Counted from the first letter of the stretch, positions 42,126 through 54,395 are shown. The stretch: DNA of 64,000 nt from Tetrahymena elliotti 4EA (GCA_000231825.2 JH720305.1:1129557-1193556), one strand, 5' to 3'. A program made the numbers and translations. The notes: a model not told the origin generated them from the sequence alone.

Positions 42126-42292
42126 GAAAAACAATAATTATAAACCCATGAAATTTAAGATTCCCTCTATTTAGAGATAATTTATAGTAAATAGAAATTG
42201 AATAAAGATATAATAACAAAAAAAAATAACAAAAAAAAAAACAACAAAAAAAATAAAAACAACAATAATTATTTAATAATTATCTAAATTCT
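42126..42292 (+). repeat. 5' remnant of duplicated 826-aa gene with A-rich slippage tract
   Basis: The sequence AACAATAATTATAAACCCATG onward matches the 826-aa gene around 37920-38030 (TAATAATTGTAAGCCCATG). The frame is lost here through small indels and an expanded run of AACAAAAAAA-like units at about 42209-42262. It marks the left end of the copied segment. Confidence 0.65.
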
Positions 42293-43582
42293 ATGAATTA
42301 CTTAAATTCGCATACTGATAATTATGTAAGTTACTTATCAGAGGATTAATACTTCAATCAGTATGAAGAACCAAATCAAAACATGAATGATTAAGTAAAT
42401 AACTGTCAAGGATAAGGTAAAGTTTAAGAGATTAACTAAAATGCTAGCTAAAGCTTTTATTATAGCAGTTGCAGTACAGGTACCAATAATTTATCTAATT
42501 AAATTTAATATGATGAATAATGCTATGAGAATAAAAAATTCTAAGTAAATGAATTTAATGATGATGGTGTTGATTTTAATGATTGTTTATTTACAAATTA
42601 TAACAAATAATGTGAAGTTTAACAATCTCAGTTTAATGGCTAGAATTAATTTACTCTGAATTAAAATCATCATTTTGCAAATTCTTTGGAGGAAAAAGAT
42701 AATGAAATTTAAAATCATTGGGAAACAATTAAACCTCATTAATGGCCTCTAAATCAAAGAAATGAAATATCTTTTTAAAATTAAGATGATGATTTTCAAA
42801 ACTCTCTATTTGAAGAAAATTACAATAATTAATAAGATTATATCTATTCTGATATGAATTTGCCTATAAACAATAGATAACCTTATGATTAACTCTATTA
42901 ATAATAGAATAATTAACAAGAGTTAATAGAATAACAATGGCCTGAATCAGAAAATATTGAACTTTAACAAACAACTAGCTTCTCAGCATAATTCCATCCA
43001 GAATTACAAAATTTAACTATTAAAAATGAAGAAATATATAATTATCAATCCAAAATTAAAAGAGAGAAAGATTAACAAAATGAGTTTAATAATGCATAAA
43101 AAAGTCTTTAAAATGATAAGATAAAAAAGAAAAGATAAAGAAAGACCAAAATCAACGCAATTAAAAAACCTTCTTACTCAGAAACAAAAAATTTAGCAAA
43201 TTACACATTTAAATTACTGTTTGAATAAGTATAAATTTATAACGGTGATTTCGAATGTCCTAAAACGGCTAAATACATAAATATAAAACTATTTTATAGT
43301 ATACTTTAAACCCACTTAAATAAACTAACATAAGATGAATAAATAAAGTTTCAGAAAACAGTATTGAATATTATTGATATAATCCTAACATAAAAAGCTT
43401 AAAACTAAAGGGATTTTAATGCTTTTTTTGTAATGATCAAATATATTCCAGCTCTCCGTATTATGGTTTAAAACCTAGGCAAATTCTCATCCTTCAAAGA
43501 AGCATAGAAATATGCTTTGAGCACTGCTCTATCATCATCAGTTTCCCAAACATATTCTTAATTATTTATCAACATTATATGA
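42293..43582 (+). CDS. 5'-truncated Q/N-rich family gene, open for 429 aa
   Basis: A continuous frame from ATG at 42293 (MNYLNSHTDNYVSYLSEDQY) to TGA at 43580-43582. It is homologous to the 826-aa gene from 38036 (MNYLNLQTNSNVNYQ) to its end, but has a single copy of the block that is duplicated there. The acidic patch is shortened (NEFNDDGVDFND). A basic segment (KIKKKRQRKTK) and the whole C-terminal domain are kept: NLANYTFKLLFEQVQIYNGD, then KTVLNIIDIILTQKAQ, and IKYIPALRIMVQNLGKFSSF with a serine-rich tail. The original first 280 or so residues are missing, so the promoter and native start are lost. It could be translated from this ATG if an upstream promoter was gained, or be a recent pseudogene. 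The intact 1.3-kb frame argues for recent origin or retained function. Confidence 0.65.
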
Positions 43583-44438
43583 CTTTACAATGAATTGTTT
43601 ATTTATTTATACAATCGATATGTATTTCTTATTAGTTAATGCCAATAAATTTATGGATTATTCTTATATAATTAATTGAGAAAAAAAAAGACTTAATCCT
43701 TTTTTCAAACTAAAGTTGATGGATTTTTCAATTTAAGTCTTCAATTAAATAGTCAAAATTTTTTTGAAAACTCCTTCACTGATTTTTTTGTTAAAATTTT
43801 GAATTTATTTGAACAAGGTATGTAACAAAAAACCCAAGCAAATTTATAATTTAGAAAATATTAATAACTATTGAAGAAGGCATAACAATACTCTATTAAA
43901 TAAATCACATACTATTATCTTAATTTAAAAATAAAATTTCATCACCAAAAAGAAATTAATAATTTGAAAAGTAAGTGAGTAAAGAATAAAATATCTGACA
44001 TCAATAATAATGTATTTAAAAATAATAGCGAATAAACATATATATTAATGTTTAGAATCAAAAATATTTTTAAGATACAATTTGGAGAGGATTAGTTAGT
44101 TAGTTCTTTTATCTTGAAATGCAAAAGCGTGTTGTGAATAAAACTATTTAATCAACAGTAATCAAAAATGAGATAGAAAAGTGAGATTTTGTATATAATT
44201 AAATAATCAAATTTTTATTGATTTCATCTACTTATTATTATTAAAGAAACTATTTTAAATATCTCAAAGATTTCTAAACCACTCATTTATTTCTTTCCCA
44301 GAGCAATTACAGCCCTTAGAACAAAAAGATATTGAAATTATATTTTAGAAATAAAAAATCTGATGTTTTTAAATTTTTTTCTTCTGTCTGTATTCTTTCT
44401 TATATTAGATATTTTACCATTCTAAATACCTATTAACA
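43583..44438. other. AT-rich intergenic region
   Basis: The first part (to about 43980) resembles the 3' flank of the 826-aa gene (39660-40050). No gene is seen in the remainder. Confidence 0.5.
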
Positions 44439-45095
44439 ATGAAACAAGATATTCAACTCAATGAATCTGATAAATCAATTAAAATGATAATAATCAAATA
44501 ATATTTTTGCATATTGATAAAAAGGTTCATAAAATGTAACCTAGTTACATTTATCAATAAATAATAATCTATCCTAAATTTATGAAGAATCTCTATAAGG
44601 AAAATAAGCTTGATGAATAGAATTCTGCATAAAAAGCTACTCCTCAGAAAAAGAAAAGATAAACAAACAAAGAGGCAGAAAAACCTAAAGACAAACCTCT
44701 ATATTTCTCCCATCAAAAATCAAATTAAATAGAAAAAATAAAGAAGGAAAAGACGGAAAAATAAAATTTAGGAAGATAGTCATAAAGAAAAAAATAAATC
44801 GACAAATACACTACTTTTAGAATAAATTTTAATTTAATATCCTAATATCAATAGCCTAAAAGCTACATATATATTGAAAACTTTAATTCAATATTAAAAC
44901 CATAGATAGATCAACTTACATAAAATGAATAAGAAATAATAATTTTCATCGTAGATACTTACTTGATTCAGAATAAAACCTTTAGACAAAAAGAGTTATT
45001 AAACATTTTTTGAATTATTAAATATATTTAAGTCCTTCATGCTATGGTTTAGCCGTCCATACACGTTCTCATCAATTAAATAACCATCTGATTAT
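44439..45095 (+). pseudogene. Heavily decayed Q/N-rich family copy
   Basis: The gene is recognisable by family landmarks in order: AATAATAATCTATCCTAAATTTATGAA (matching AATAATAATTCATCCTAAATTTATGAA at 35730), a lysine/arginine-rich segment (CAGAAAAAGAAAAGATAAAC), a stretch corresponding to the YIYIENFNSILKPQIDQLTQ region, and TTAAATATATT...CATGCTATGGTTTAG with a TCTCATCAATTAAATAA remainder of the closing motif. TGA codons and frame changes occur throughout (for example near 44579, 44615 and 45015), so no full protein can be made. It is most like the 423-aa member at 34960. The 5' boundary is uncertain. Confidence 0.65.
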
Positions 45096-46056
45096 AACTT
45101 GCATAAATTTAAATGATAAGTATCCTCACTTATCAACTACTATTATTTATTCATATGACTAAACTTTAAAACAAAATTTTTAATTTCTTATCTACATATT
45201 TTATGTATTAAGTGTATCCTTTCTAAATTTTTAAAAAATTTAATCTACTTTTTCAGGCCTCATTAAATTAATGCTTTAAAATCTAAATACACATTTAAAA
45301 AAAAAAGAAGCAGGTAAAAGTACGATTTGATAATTATTGTGAGAAATTGAAATAAATTGTAAGCATCACGTACAAATAGATTTTTTTAAAAAATTACTTG
45401 AAAAATAGTTAAATTACATAAAAATTTGCTAACAAAAGTTTAATTGACTGAATTATCTTGAAGTGTTCCAAAAAATCTTAAATAAGAAATAAGATGTGAT
45501 ATTTTTATTTTGATCTTTTTTATTCTTAAAAAATTTTGTAATTAGAAGAAAGGATGTAAAAATTTATCAAAAACAAACAATTTTGTCATAAAAATAATAT
45601 GGAATTTTTATACTATTAAAACATATGTTTTTTTAGATAAACTGACAAAGGAAAGGTGGAGAAATTTTTTAATTGTCCTTGATCGCAACAACAATCAATA
45701 ATAGGAAATACCAATAATTACTTTACCTTATCTTAAAAACAAAAAATTTAATAATAATCATAATCTGATGTAAGGTTCAATATTTTGAATAAAATTTATT
45801 AATAAACTACCAAAGGGTGGGAACGTTCATAAAAGCAAATACGATAGAGAAAAATAAATAGAAATTGAAATATCTGTTATGATTTCACCAGATCTTAAAT
45901 ACTAGAAATTTATGATAAATTAATTTAATGTTTCTCAAAGAAAACACTTTTATTTTTACTTTGTAAAAAGTAGTTTATGTATATTTCAACTCCATTTAAA
46001 TAATTATAATGTAAAATAATTAAAAAAGAAAGATTAAGGATAGAATAAATATAAAA
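45096..46056. other. AT-rich intergenic region
   Basis: No coding frame or structured RNA is seen. It presumably includes the promoter of the next Q/N-rich gene. Confidence 0.5.
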
Positions 46057-48051
46057 ATGTCATCTCTATTTAAGCAATCATTTTCACAAAATGCTGTATC
46101 AACTAATGATAACTTTGATTATCCTTCTACTAGTTGTTTTACTGGAACCTTACATTTTTTTAATGAAGAAACGAGCTAAAAACCAAACTTACAGAGCAAA
46201 ATACATGTTAATAATTCTTACTCACTAAATATTTTAAAAGTAAATGACACTCAAGATTGCTATCATGATGAATAAGATTAAGATGAGGAAATTGTTGATT
46301 TTAATTGTGAAAACATTCAGAATGACTAAATAACATATAATTCTGCTGATCAAAATATTGAATATACTCAATCTTATTAATATAATCAAATTAAATAAAC
46401 AGAAAGTGATTAAAATAAATACTAAGTTATATAGTATTAATAAAATTAAAATACCATTAATCAAGGAAATAATGGATTTTAAGATGAATATAGTTAATTT
46501 TACCCAAAATAAAATCAATAAGTGGCTTTTGAATAACATCAATTAAATTTTTAAAAATTTTTAAATCAAAATTAATTGACAAAAGATAATAATTTCCAAG
46601 AAAACAATTAAGTTTAACTAAATACATTTTAATAAAATCAATCAGTTAAAAATACCTATTTTAATCCCAATCCCCAAAATATTTGTGCATTCAATCAGTA
46701 ATAAAACACAGAAATATAGAAAGATTTTTTAGATTTTTAAAAAGAAAATATATAAGAGAGTGAAGATAAGTAATAGTTAATAGATTAAAATTACGAATAA
46801 ACTTAATTTTTTAACTCTAATATAAATGATTAAACTGATACTTTATATTTTCAAGAAAAATTGTAATAAAATATTAATGAAGCAAGAGATTTTAATGTTT
46901 TAAATCTAGAAGAAAATAATAATTTTTATTAAGGAGAATTCTATTATCAGAATTCTATGAATCACTAAATGTAAAATTTTAATAATTCAAATTGCTTTTC
47001 AGATTAACAGTCAACTCAGTGGCATTAACCAAATTCAAATATAATTTATCAAGGAAATAGCACATCTTAAAATAACTTTAACAGAAATATTTAATAGCAA
47101 AATAATTATTACAATAATTAAAGTTAGAGATAGATTTTTAAATAAGATGAATAAAATAATTAAAGTTAAAGTTAATTGATAAACAATTTTAATGGTCAAA
47201 ATTTAGATTAATTTTAACAAAACGATATTAATTAATACCCCTATATTGATTGTTAAAATAGTAACATTATTAACCATTAAAAAAGCAAAGAAATTCCTTC
47301 TAAAGAATGTTAAAATGAAAATATTTAATCAATTTAAAATATATAATTTTTTGGAAATTATGAAATTTAAAACAGTTAAACTTTTAATGAGAATACTTTT
47401 AAAAGTTCATCTTCCTAATAAAATAATTATTTTAATTAAAAATAATAAAACTTGTAATCTCTTTGCTAATTCGAGTAAATGAGTAATATACTTTAACATT
47501 CATAAGAATGGGTAGAAGAACAGGATCAAGAATAATTACACTTAAATTTTGGTTAAGATTTTAGCATATGTGCATAAGATTCCTAATAATAAGAGTAAAC
47601 ATAATAATAATAATTTTTGAATGAGCAAGAATTAGTTCAACAAATCAGTGTTTTAACTCTAAAAAAAAAACTTTGTGAAGAAACCAAAAACTTAATTAAC
47701 TCTACTTCAAGACATATTTCATAGTTAATTAAAGTGCATTATCCACAATTTGACATTAAAGGCAAACATTCCTTCAAAACATTTGATAAAGCTATAATTG
47801 ATTGTCTAAACGATTTACAATCTGAACAAGAAATTCAACTTTTTAAAGAAAAAATCTCAGATATTGTCTTTAATTACATGATATATAAAGCAAAAAAAAG
47901 TGAAAGTGAAGAAAATTTTAAACTGTTTACAAAATATTCTATAGGGTATCCTATGATGATACAAAATCCTGGAAAATTTAAATCTATAAAGGATGCAAAG
48001 AAGATGGCCAAAGCTAAAATAAAAAATTAGTAACTCAATAATTATCATTGA
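46057..48051 (+). CDS. Q/N-rich family protein with shared C-terminal domain, 664 aa
   Basis: An intronless frame from ATG at 46057 (MSSLFKQSFSQNAVSTNDNF) to TGA at 48049-48051. Around 540 residues are strongly Asn/Gln-rich with interspersed acidic and tyrosine residues. A more helical section (QELVQQISVLTLKKKLCEE, near 47625-47680) precedes the C-terminal domain, HISQLIKVHYPQFDIKGKHS to the end. The closing motif is IGYPMMIQNPGKFKSIKDAK with a lysine-rich tail. The MSS-L opening resembles that of the 826-aa member. TAG and TAA at 48028-48033 are read as glutamines, so the protein continues seven residues past what the standard code would give. This is the most divergent domain copy in the cluster. 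It has no membrane segments. Function is unknown. Confidence 0.85.
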
Positions 48052-48739
48052 TTATTTTATTATATAATTTTTGAGGTTTACCTATCATTTATTAAAATAA
48101 TTTGTAAACTATTTGCTTAGAATTAAAAAAATTAAATTTATTAAAATGAACTACTTTGTAATTATTTTATTTTTTCAATTTATAAAAATTTTATAACTCT
48201 TAAATGAATTTGTTCTTTAATAAAACAAATTATTTAAATCTAAAGTAAAAAAGAGATTTGTAAATTAAATTTTTGATAAAAAAAAAAATTATTACAAATA
48301 AAACTTTGAATACTTTCATCATTTAATTTTTTTTTCTAATTTTAAATAATATTTTTAGATTAATAATACTAATTGAAAAAAAAAATAAATAGAAATATTT
48401 TATATTGTGTTGGTTTGATTTTTAAAAAATAAATATTAATGAAAATTAGATATTAAATAAATATCAAAACAACTTATTTTACAAAATCGAATAATAATCA
48501 ATTAAAATCTCAAAAAGACTTTTTGTTTTCTTTCATTGATTGAATTTAGATAAAAGATAGAAATAATTAGAAAAGTGTTGGATTTAGATATTTTTTTTTT
48601 GATTTATGAAAAAACCCGTGTGAATATTTAATACCTGTTAATCAGTTTGTTACTTATTAAAAACAAATATTTTTTGAATATCTTTATATTAATTAAATTA
48701 TAAAAAAATTAATTCAATACAATTTAAAAAAAGAAAAAA
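48052..48739. other. AT-rich intergenic region
   Basis: A very AT-rich spacer with several homopolymeric A or T runs. It holds the 3' end of the Q/N-rich gene and the promoter of the thioredoxin-domain gene. No feature recognised. Confidence 0.55.
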
Positions 48740-49604
48740 ATGTAAAAGTTAGTTATCGTTTTAGGTTTATTAGCTGCTTTATGTGCTGCCCACTCTTTCA
48801 AGGCTGACGGCGCAGTTAAGTAATTAACTGTTGAAAATTTCACCACAGTTACTGGTATTGGTTCTGGAAATCTTACTAAGAATACTTTCGGTATGTTCTA
48901 TGCTCCTTGGTGTGGTCACTGCAAGAGACTTATTCCTACTTATGAAGAATTTGCCGAAAAGACTGCTGATGTCAATGTTGTTGCTGTAGACTGGTAAATT
49001 TGTTACTTTAAAATGGTTGAACAATCTGAATGATATTATTTTTAAAATGAAAATAACTTGAATTTAAGTTAAATTTCAATATTTTGTTGTTTATTACCTA
49101 CAATTATAAATATTAATTTCATTGAAGCCAAACTTATTTTATAAAATAGCACTTAGAACAGATCTATCTGCGATTAATTAGATGTTAAGGGATATCCCAC
49201 TTTACTTTACTTCACCACTGATAACAAATTAATTAAGTATAGCAAGGCTAGAACTCTTGAAGCTCTCTAAAGTTTTGTCTCTACTGATTACAAGACTGAA
49301 ACTGGTACTGATATTAATTTCTAACCTGTTGCTGGTGGTGCTTCATCTACTTCCTCTGGTTTCTCAGCTTAAATTAATAAGTTTATTGATTAAGTTGGTG
49401 GTCCCGTAATATTTTTTTAACTAAAAATGATTTTATATTAAAAATTTTCTATTAATAAAGACTGTTTTCACTGTTGGTATTTTAGGTGCCTTAATCGTTT
49501 TGGCTATAGTTTTTACCTTATTATGTGGTAGTTCTGATGATAAGAAATAAGCTACCCCTTAAAATGATGAAAATACTAAGAAGACCAACAAAAAGAGAGA
49601 ATGA
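48740..49604 (+). CDS. Membrane-anchored thioredoxin-domain (PDI/TMX-like) protein, 217 aa
   Basis: Three exons: 48740-48993, 49150-49405 and 49461-49604, with GT/AG introns and consistent frame. The protein begins with a signal peptide (MQKLVIVLGLLAALCAAHS). One thioredoxin fold follows, with the redox centre YAPWCGHCKRL (CGHC at about residues 58-61) and the cis-proline segment DVKGYPTLLYF. A short Ser/Thr/Gly-rich linker leads to one C-terminal membrane helix (TVFTVGILGALIVLAIVFTL), then a lysine-rich cytosolic tail (KKTNKKRE). CGHC is the PDI-type active site, so the likely role is disulfide formation or isomerisation in the ER lumen, anchored as in TMX proteins. There is no KDEL-type end; the dibasic tail may act in retention. 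Codon use is biased (GGT, GCT, AAG), as for the GST gene. Upstream family membership beyond PDI-related is uncertain. Confidence 0.9.
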
Positions 49605-51224
49605 TCAATCCATTTTATGTTGATTATTTTTAATAAATATTTAGTTTTTTGCAAATAAAGTAAATCTTTCTATTTTTAATAGTTATTTATGTATAGCAAG
49701 CAAGCTAGATAGATATACGTGTGATATTGTTTTTAACCAAAAATTGATTCCTCACTCATTCACTATTTATTTCTCACATTCAACAACACTTTTTTAAGAT
49801 ATTTGATTTTATTTGATAATTTAAAAACTGATACATTTATTTTCTCAGTATCTTTATCTAATTTTTGAATATGCCTATTCAATACTCCATCTATTAAAAA
49901 AATCAAATAAATATTACATAATTATATTCAAAATGTATATTAATTTAACTATATAACATTTTTTTTTCAAGTTTTTGCAATTAGAGCAAAGTTAAATTTT
50001 GTTAAAATAAAAATAATATTTTAATTTAATTGTGGGAAAATTATTCAAAAAATTCTTATTTTTGAGGAGTCAAATAAAATTTGTCTTTATTGGTGATAAT
50101 TTTGTTGGAAATGAAATATTATATTTGAAAAATTTCTGAATAGTAAGTTATTTTTAAGAAATAAAAGGAAAAAGTTAAGTTTATTTTTATTGATAAGTTA
50201 GTGGTTTATATTTTTGTCTACTTGAGAGACAGAAATAGATTATGAGATTATGATAAATGTAAATAAAGTATATTATTTATTTAATTTAATAACTGTTCTT
50301 ATGATTTATAAAACATTTATTTTATTTATGATAAATAATATGACTAATTCAAATAACTTCAAATTTATAATTATGTAAATTTTATCTATTCAATAAAATT
50401 TTGAAATAAAATGTTATCTGTTATCTATTTATCCATAATTTAAGGAAATAAAAAAAAGATAGATTTTTTTTAAACACAATGATAATTTCCTACATTAAAC
50501 ATTTTTAGTAAATTTTTACAAATTAGATTTAAAATGACTTTATTAAGACAGATATTTATTTTTATGAAAATGAAAAATTTATATTTTGATAAAATATTTA
50601 CTGATGGTATTTGAGAGATGGACCTCTTTTTAAAATAACAAAAATTAACCTTTAAATTTATTAAGTTAGATTTGATTTATGGAAAATAATGATTGATAAA
50701 GTAATAATAAAAAATTTTATGGTTAGTAAAAGATATCAAGGAAAACTTTTATCAAAAAAAGAGAAAAGTAATTTCAACATCTTATGAGTTTCTTTTTAAA
50801 GATTTACTAATTTGATAATTTTAATTTAAATGGTACTATAGATTTTTGTGTTGATATCAAACAAAGAAATTGATTCTTCTTAGTAGAGTAAATGATTGTT
50901 TTAATTTAAAAAAATAGATTTGCTATTATTATTTTAGTAAAATAAGTGCATGTTAAATCAATTAAGTTAAATAACTTAAATTTAAAAAATTAGATGAGAT
51001 TTTCACAAAAAAAACATTATCAATTGATAAGAGTATTTATTGCTTTATATTTTGTCAAAAATCTGTTGGCTCTAAAATATTAATTTATTAATTAAGGAAT
51101 ATTAGTCTTACAAAATAATTAATAAAATATATATTTATTTAGATTGAATATTTATAATTAAAAGGTGCTTTTTTACCATCAAAGATATATAGAATAAGTC
51201 TGAAAGCATTGATAAAGTTATTTT
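49605..51224. other. AT-rich intergenic region
   Basis: A 1.6-kb AT-rich spacer with no coding character on either strand and no recognisable RNA. Confidence 0.55.
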
Positions 51225-53428
51225 ATGTAATAAAAGGCTAAGAAGGATAGCATTAATAGTTTAAAGGATGAACTTGATAGGAATTTTTTGAGTTTATTAC
51301 AAAATAATTACTAGCATAAAACTCCTAATGATTATTGGCTATATGCAGTCTATCATATTATGATTATCTATTTAATAGCTTAAAGTAAAAAAAGTGAAGT
51401 TGCAGATTTAATTATAGGGATAATATTTTTAGTTGCTTATATTTCATTAAACTTTTTTATGCAAAGGTACAACCCTAAGAATTCAGCTTTGTACAATACT
51501 GCATTTATGATTATCTTTATAATTATTTGTGTACTAACATATAATGCGTTCTCACTAGTTCAATTATTTATATAAAGCTCATAGGAAAACTCCTTTAAAG
51601 TTATGCTATAAATTGCCTTTCATTCATATACAACTGTAATATTTTCAGGGCTAGCTATATAGTTTCTTAGGATAGGAAGATTGAATTTATATTACTCATT
51701 AGTTTTGATAGCAAACTTAATTTATTTTGTTGTAATAATTTACTAAAAGTATATAAAATAAATAGATTTTACTCTATAAAACTTTGCGCTAGATGTGATA
51801 AATATTTTAGCTAACATATTTTTAAACTATTACCTCTACTTTAGCTAAAAATATAACTTGAATTTTAGTAAATTTCTCTCTTTCTAAAAAGATTTAAATG
51901 AATAAAAGTTTAAAAAACTCGAGTTTTTTATTACATCTTTGGAAAATTAAGAAATAATTCTAGTTCAGCACAAGTAATCTGATCAAAGTAATTAATCTTT
52001 TTAAATTTTAACTATTTTAATAAACTAAACAAGTTTTTTATTTAAAAACCAAACAATTCTATCAAAAATATCATTTTATTTGTCTACAAGATATTTAAAA
52101 TGATGAATTATTTTAAATAAAATTGTTTTAAACAAAAAAGAATCAAGTCTCTTTTAAGCATATTTTTATTTGACTTTCCTAAAAAAATAGATTAAAGCAA
52201 ATAACTTTTAGATAACGAGTTCATTAGTGACAATAGAAATGCTAAAGACCATATAAGTTAAATGCATAGAATTTATAATAATATTAAAAATTATGAAACT
52301 GAAGAAGATTAAAAGATATTCATCCATGTTTTGTAAAACAAATCGAGCAGAAAAGAAAATTTAAAAAATCCTAAAATGTACACCTTTAAATTGAAATAAG
52401 AATATCAAGAGTCTATATCAGCAAACTTTGTTAGCTTTTAAGATTTACAAGCAAAATATAAAAATAATGATATAGATTTAGATAAATCTATGAATTATTA
52501 TGCAATTTAGATAGTATAAAATAATAGGTTGTTTTTAAAAATAAGTAAAAAATTCTTAATTCTTTAATATTTTATTGAAACAATCAGAGGCTTCGCTAAA
52601 GGTGATGAATAAAGACTTAAAATAATTAATGTTTATGAGGATTTTTGTCATATAATTCAAAATGAGCTGGATTTGTATCGTGTCTTGACTTTTCCTAAAG
52701 AGAAGATAGTTGAGAGTAGTTCTAATCTTGATAATGAATTAAAAAATCAACAAATTAAGTATAGTGTTTAGCTGATTTAGAAGAATATAAGCACATTTTT
52801 TGAGCTTTATAAACATATAAAGAGACTAGATAAACATTTTTTGAACATAGACTAAAAAATAAACTAAAAGAATCATAGACTTACAAGAGAAATTTATTTA
52901 ATGATCATCCACATAATTATGAATACTATCATCACATTTATTGTTTATCATTAAAAAATTGAAATTGAATTCAAGGAAGAATCACAAAAATTAATTTTGT
53001 AGATAAATATCTTAAAATCTGAAGAGTAAAACTCAAATGATTAAAAAGTAATTAATAACATTAAAAGTAACCAAGAATCTTTTGAAAATATTATAAATAA
53101 AGTAAAAAAAATAAAAAATGCAGAAGTCGATTTGTACAGCTATAACAAAGAGGAGATTGATGACTCTAAATTAACTTACAACTTTTACATAACTCTGCAT
53201 TCCTAAAAAGACTAAAATCATTCAATATATGAAAATAACTTTAAAAATAACCTCAGTGCTTAAGAATATTCTTTTCATTAAAATAATAGTAAATATCCTT
53301 CTTCTTCAAATTAAAGTGATCGAAAATAACAATAATAAAGATAAAATGGCCATTATTACAGAAAAAATTAAAAGGAATATACTTTTGCTGAAGAGTAGTC
53401 AAATTATACCTAAAGAAATTTAATCTGA
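51225..53428 (+). CDS. Multi-span membrane protein with long cytoplasmic part, function unknown
   Basis: Starts with ATG at 51225 (MQQKAKKDSINSLKDELDRN) and ends TGA at 53426-53428. The first 215 or so residues hold about six hydrophobic helices, such as WLYAVYHIMIIYLIA, LIIGIIFLVAYISLNFF, TAFMIIFIIICVLTY and LVLIANLIYFVVIIY. A change of frame between about 51970 and 52080 implies at least one intron there (several GT/AG choices, none decisive). The remaining 450 residues are hydrophilic with predicted helices, including FIETIRGFAKGDEQRLKII and REIYLMIIHIIMNTIITFIV. The layout of an N-terminal membrane block followed by such helices recalls ciliate membrane histidine-kinase-like sensors, and the second segment loosely resembles an N-box. 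However, no phospho-accepting His motif or G-boxes are visible, so I do not call it a kinase. The C-terminus is Q/N- and Ser-rich. Confidence 0.65.
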
Positions 53429-54395
53429 AATATCATTTTTTTTGTTTCAATATTAATTTATTCAAACTCATTTGTAAAAAAGTATTATTTTTTAAAAAGA
53501 ATTAATGTATACAGAAATTATTTAAATTGTATTTATCCTACTAATTTTATATGTATTTGTTTTATCAATTATTTCATTTATTTTAATCAAATATTCACAA
53601 ATTATTATTTCATTTAAAAAATCCAATCAAAAAAATATTATTTATTATTCATAAAGATATTATATGTTAAATTTTATATAGCCATAAGTCTTAAATTTAA
53701 TATTAAATAGCTTTAATTATCTTGAATAAAGGTTATGTCTTAATAATATCCAAAATTTCAGTGTATAGCCTTGATAAGACAGTACCTTAGGGTACTATAC
53801 ATATATATATATAATAACTCTTATGACAAATTTTTTTTAAACACAAATTATAAGAACTACCTTAAAAATTTTTTAATTTATTTTTGTCATTTAAATCAAA
53901 AGATTTTTCCATTTTATTGATTTGAAAATTAGTAAATAATATTTTAATGTTTTTGATATATAATATCTCTAACTTAGTTGTTGGGCAATATTAGCCAATA
54001 AAAATTAAAAACTTTTCTCACTTTATCATGTTTTATTATTCAGGTAGTCTTTTATCTTTAAAAGCTTACACTTGAAGATAAAAATTATCTATTATTTAAC
54101 TCAAAAAAAAATTTTGCTATTAGATAGATTATTGATAAAAATAAATAGCTGTTATTATTTGTGTTAGATTAGCATTATTGGAATTAAATGGGATTAATTT
54201 ATTTGTATAACTTCTTGATAGTATGTTTTTAAAATTCTTTGCAATTTATTTGTAAATTGAATATTTATTTATATTAAAATTCTATTGATTCTGTTTGTAT
54301 GTATTACTTTGTTTCTTCTAACTTAATTAAGATATATTTATAATTAATTATTCTTTTGAAAACAATATTAATAATTATTAGTAGTAGTTATATTG
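53429..54395. other. Intergenic region with small hairpin and AT microsatellite
   Basis: No gene is seen. A perfect 6-bp inverted repeat with a 4-base loop (AGTACC...GGTACT, 53781-53796) is followed directly by an (AT)n run at about 53799-53813. Confidence 0.5.

Noticed and set aside
46234..46546. Overlapping frames on both strands inside the 664-aa gene
   Set aside because: Both are out-of-frame or antisense shadows; the ciliate-code frame runs through the whole region from 46057 to 48051.
47246..47482. Separate lysine/isoleucine-rich small gene within 47246-47482
   Set aside because: It is an out-of-frame reading inside the 664-aa Q/N-rich gene.
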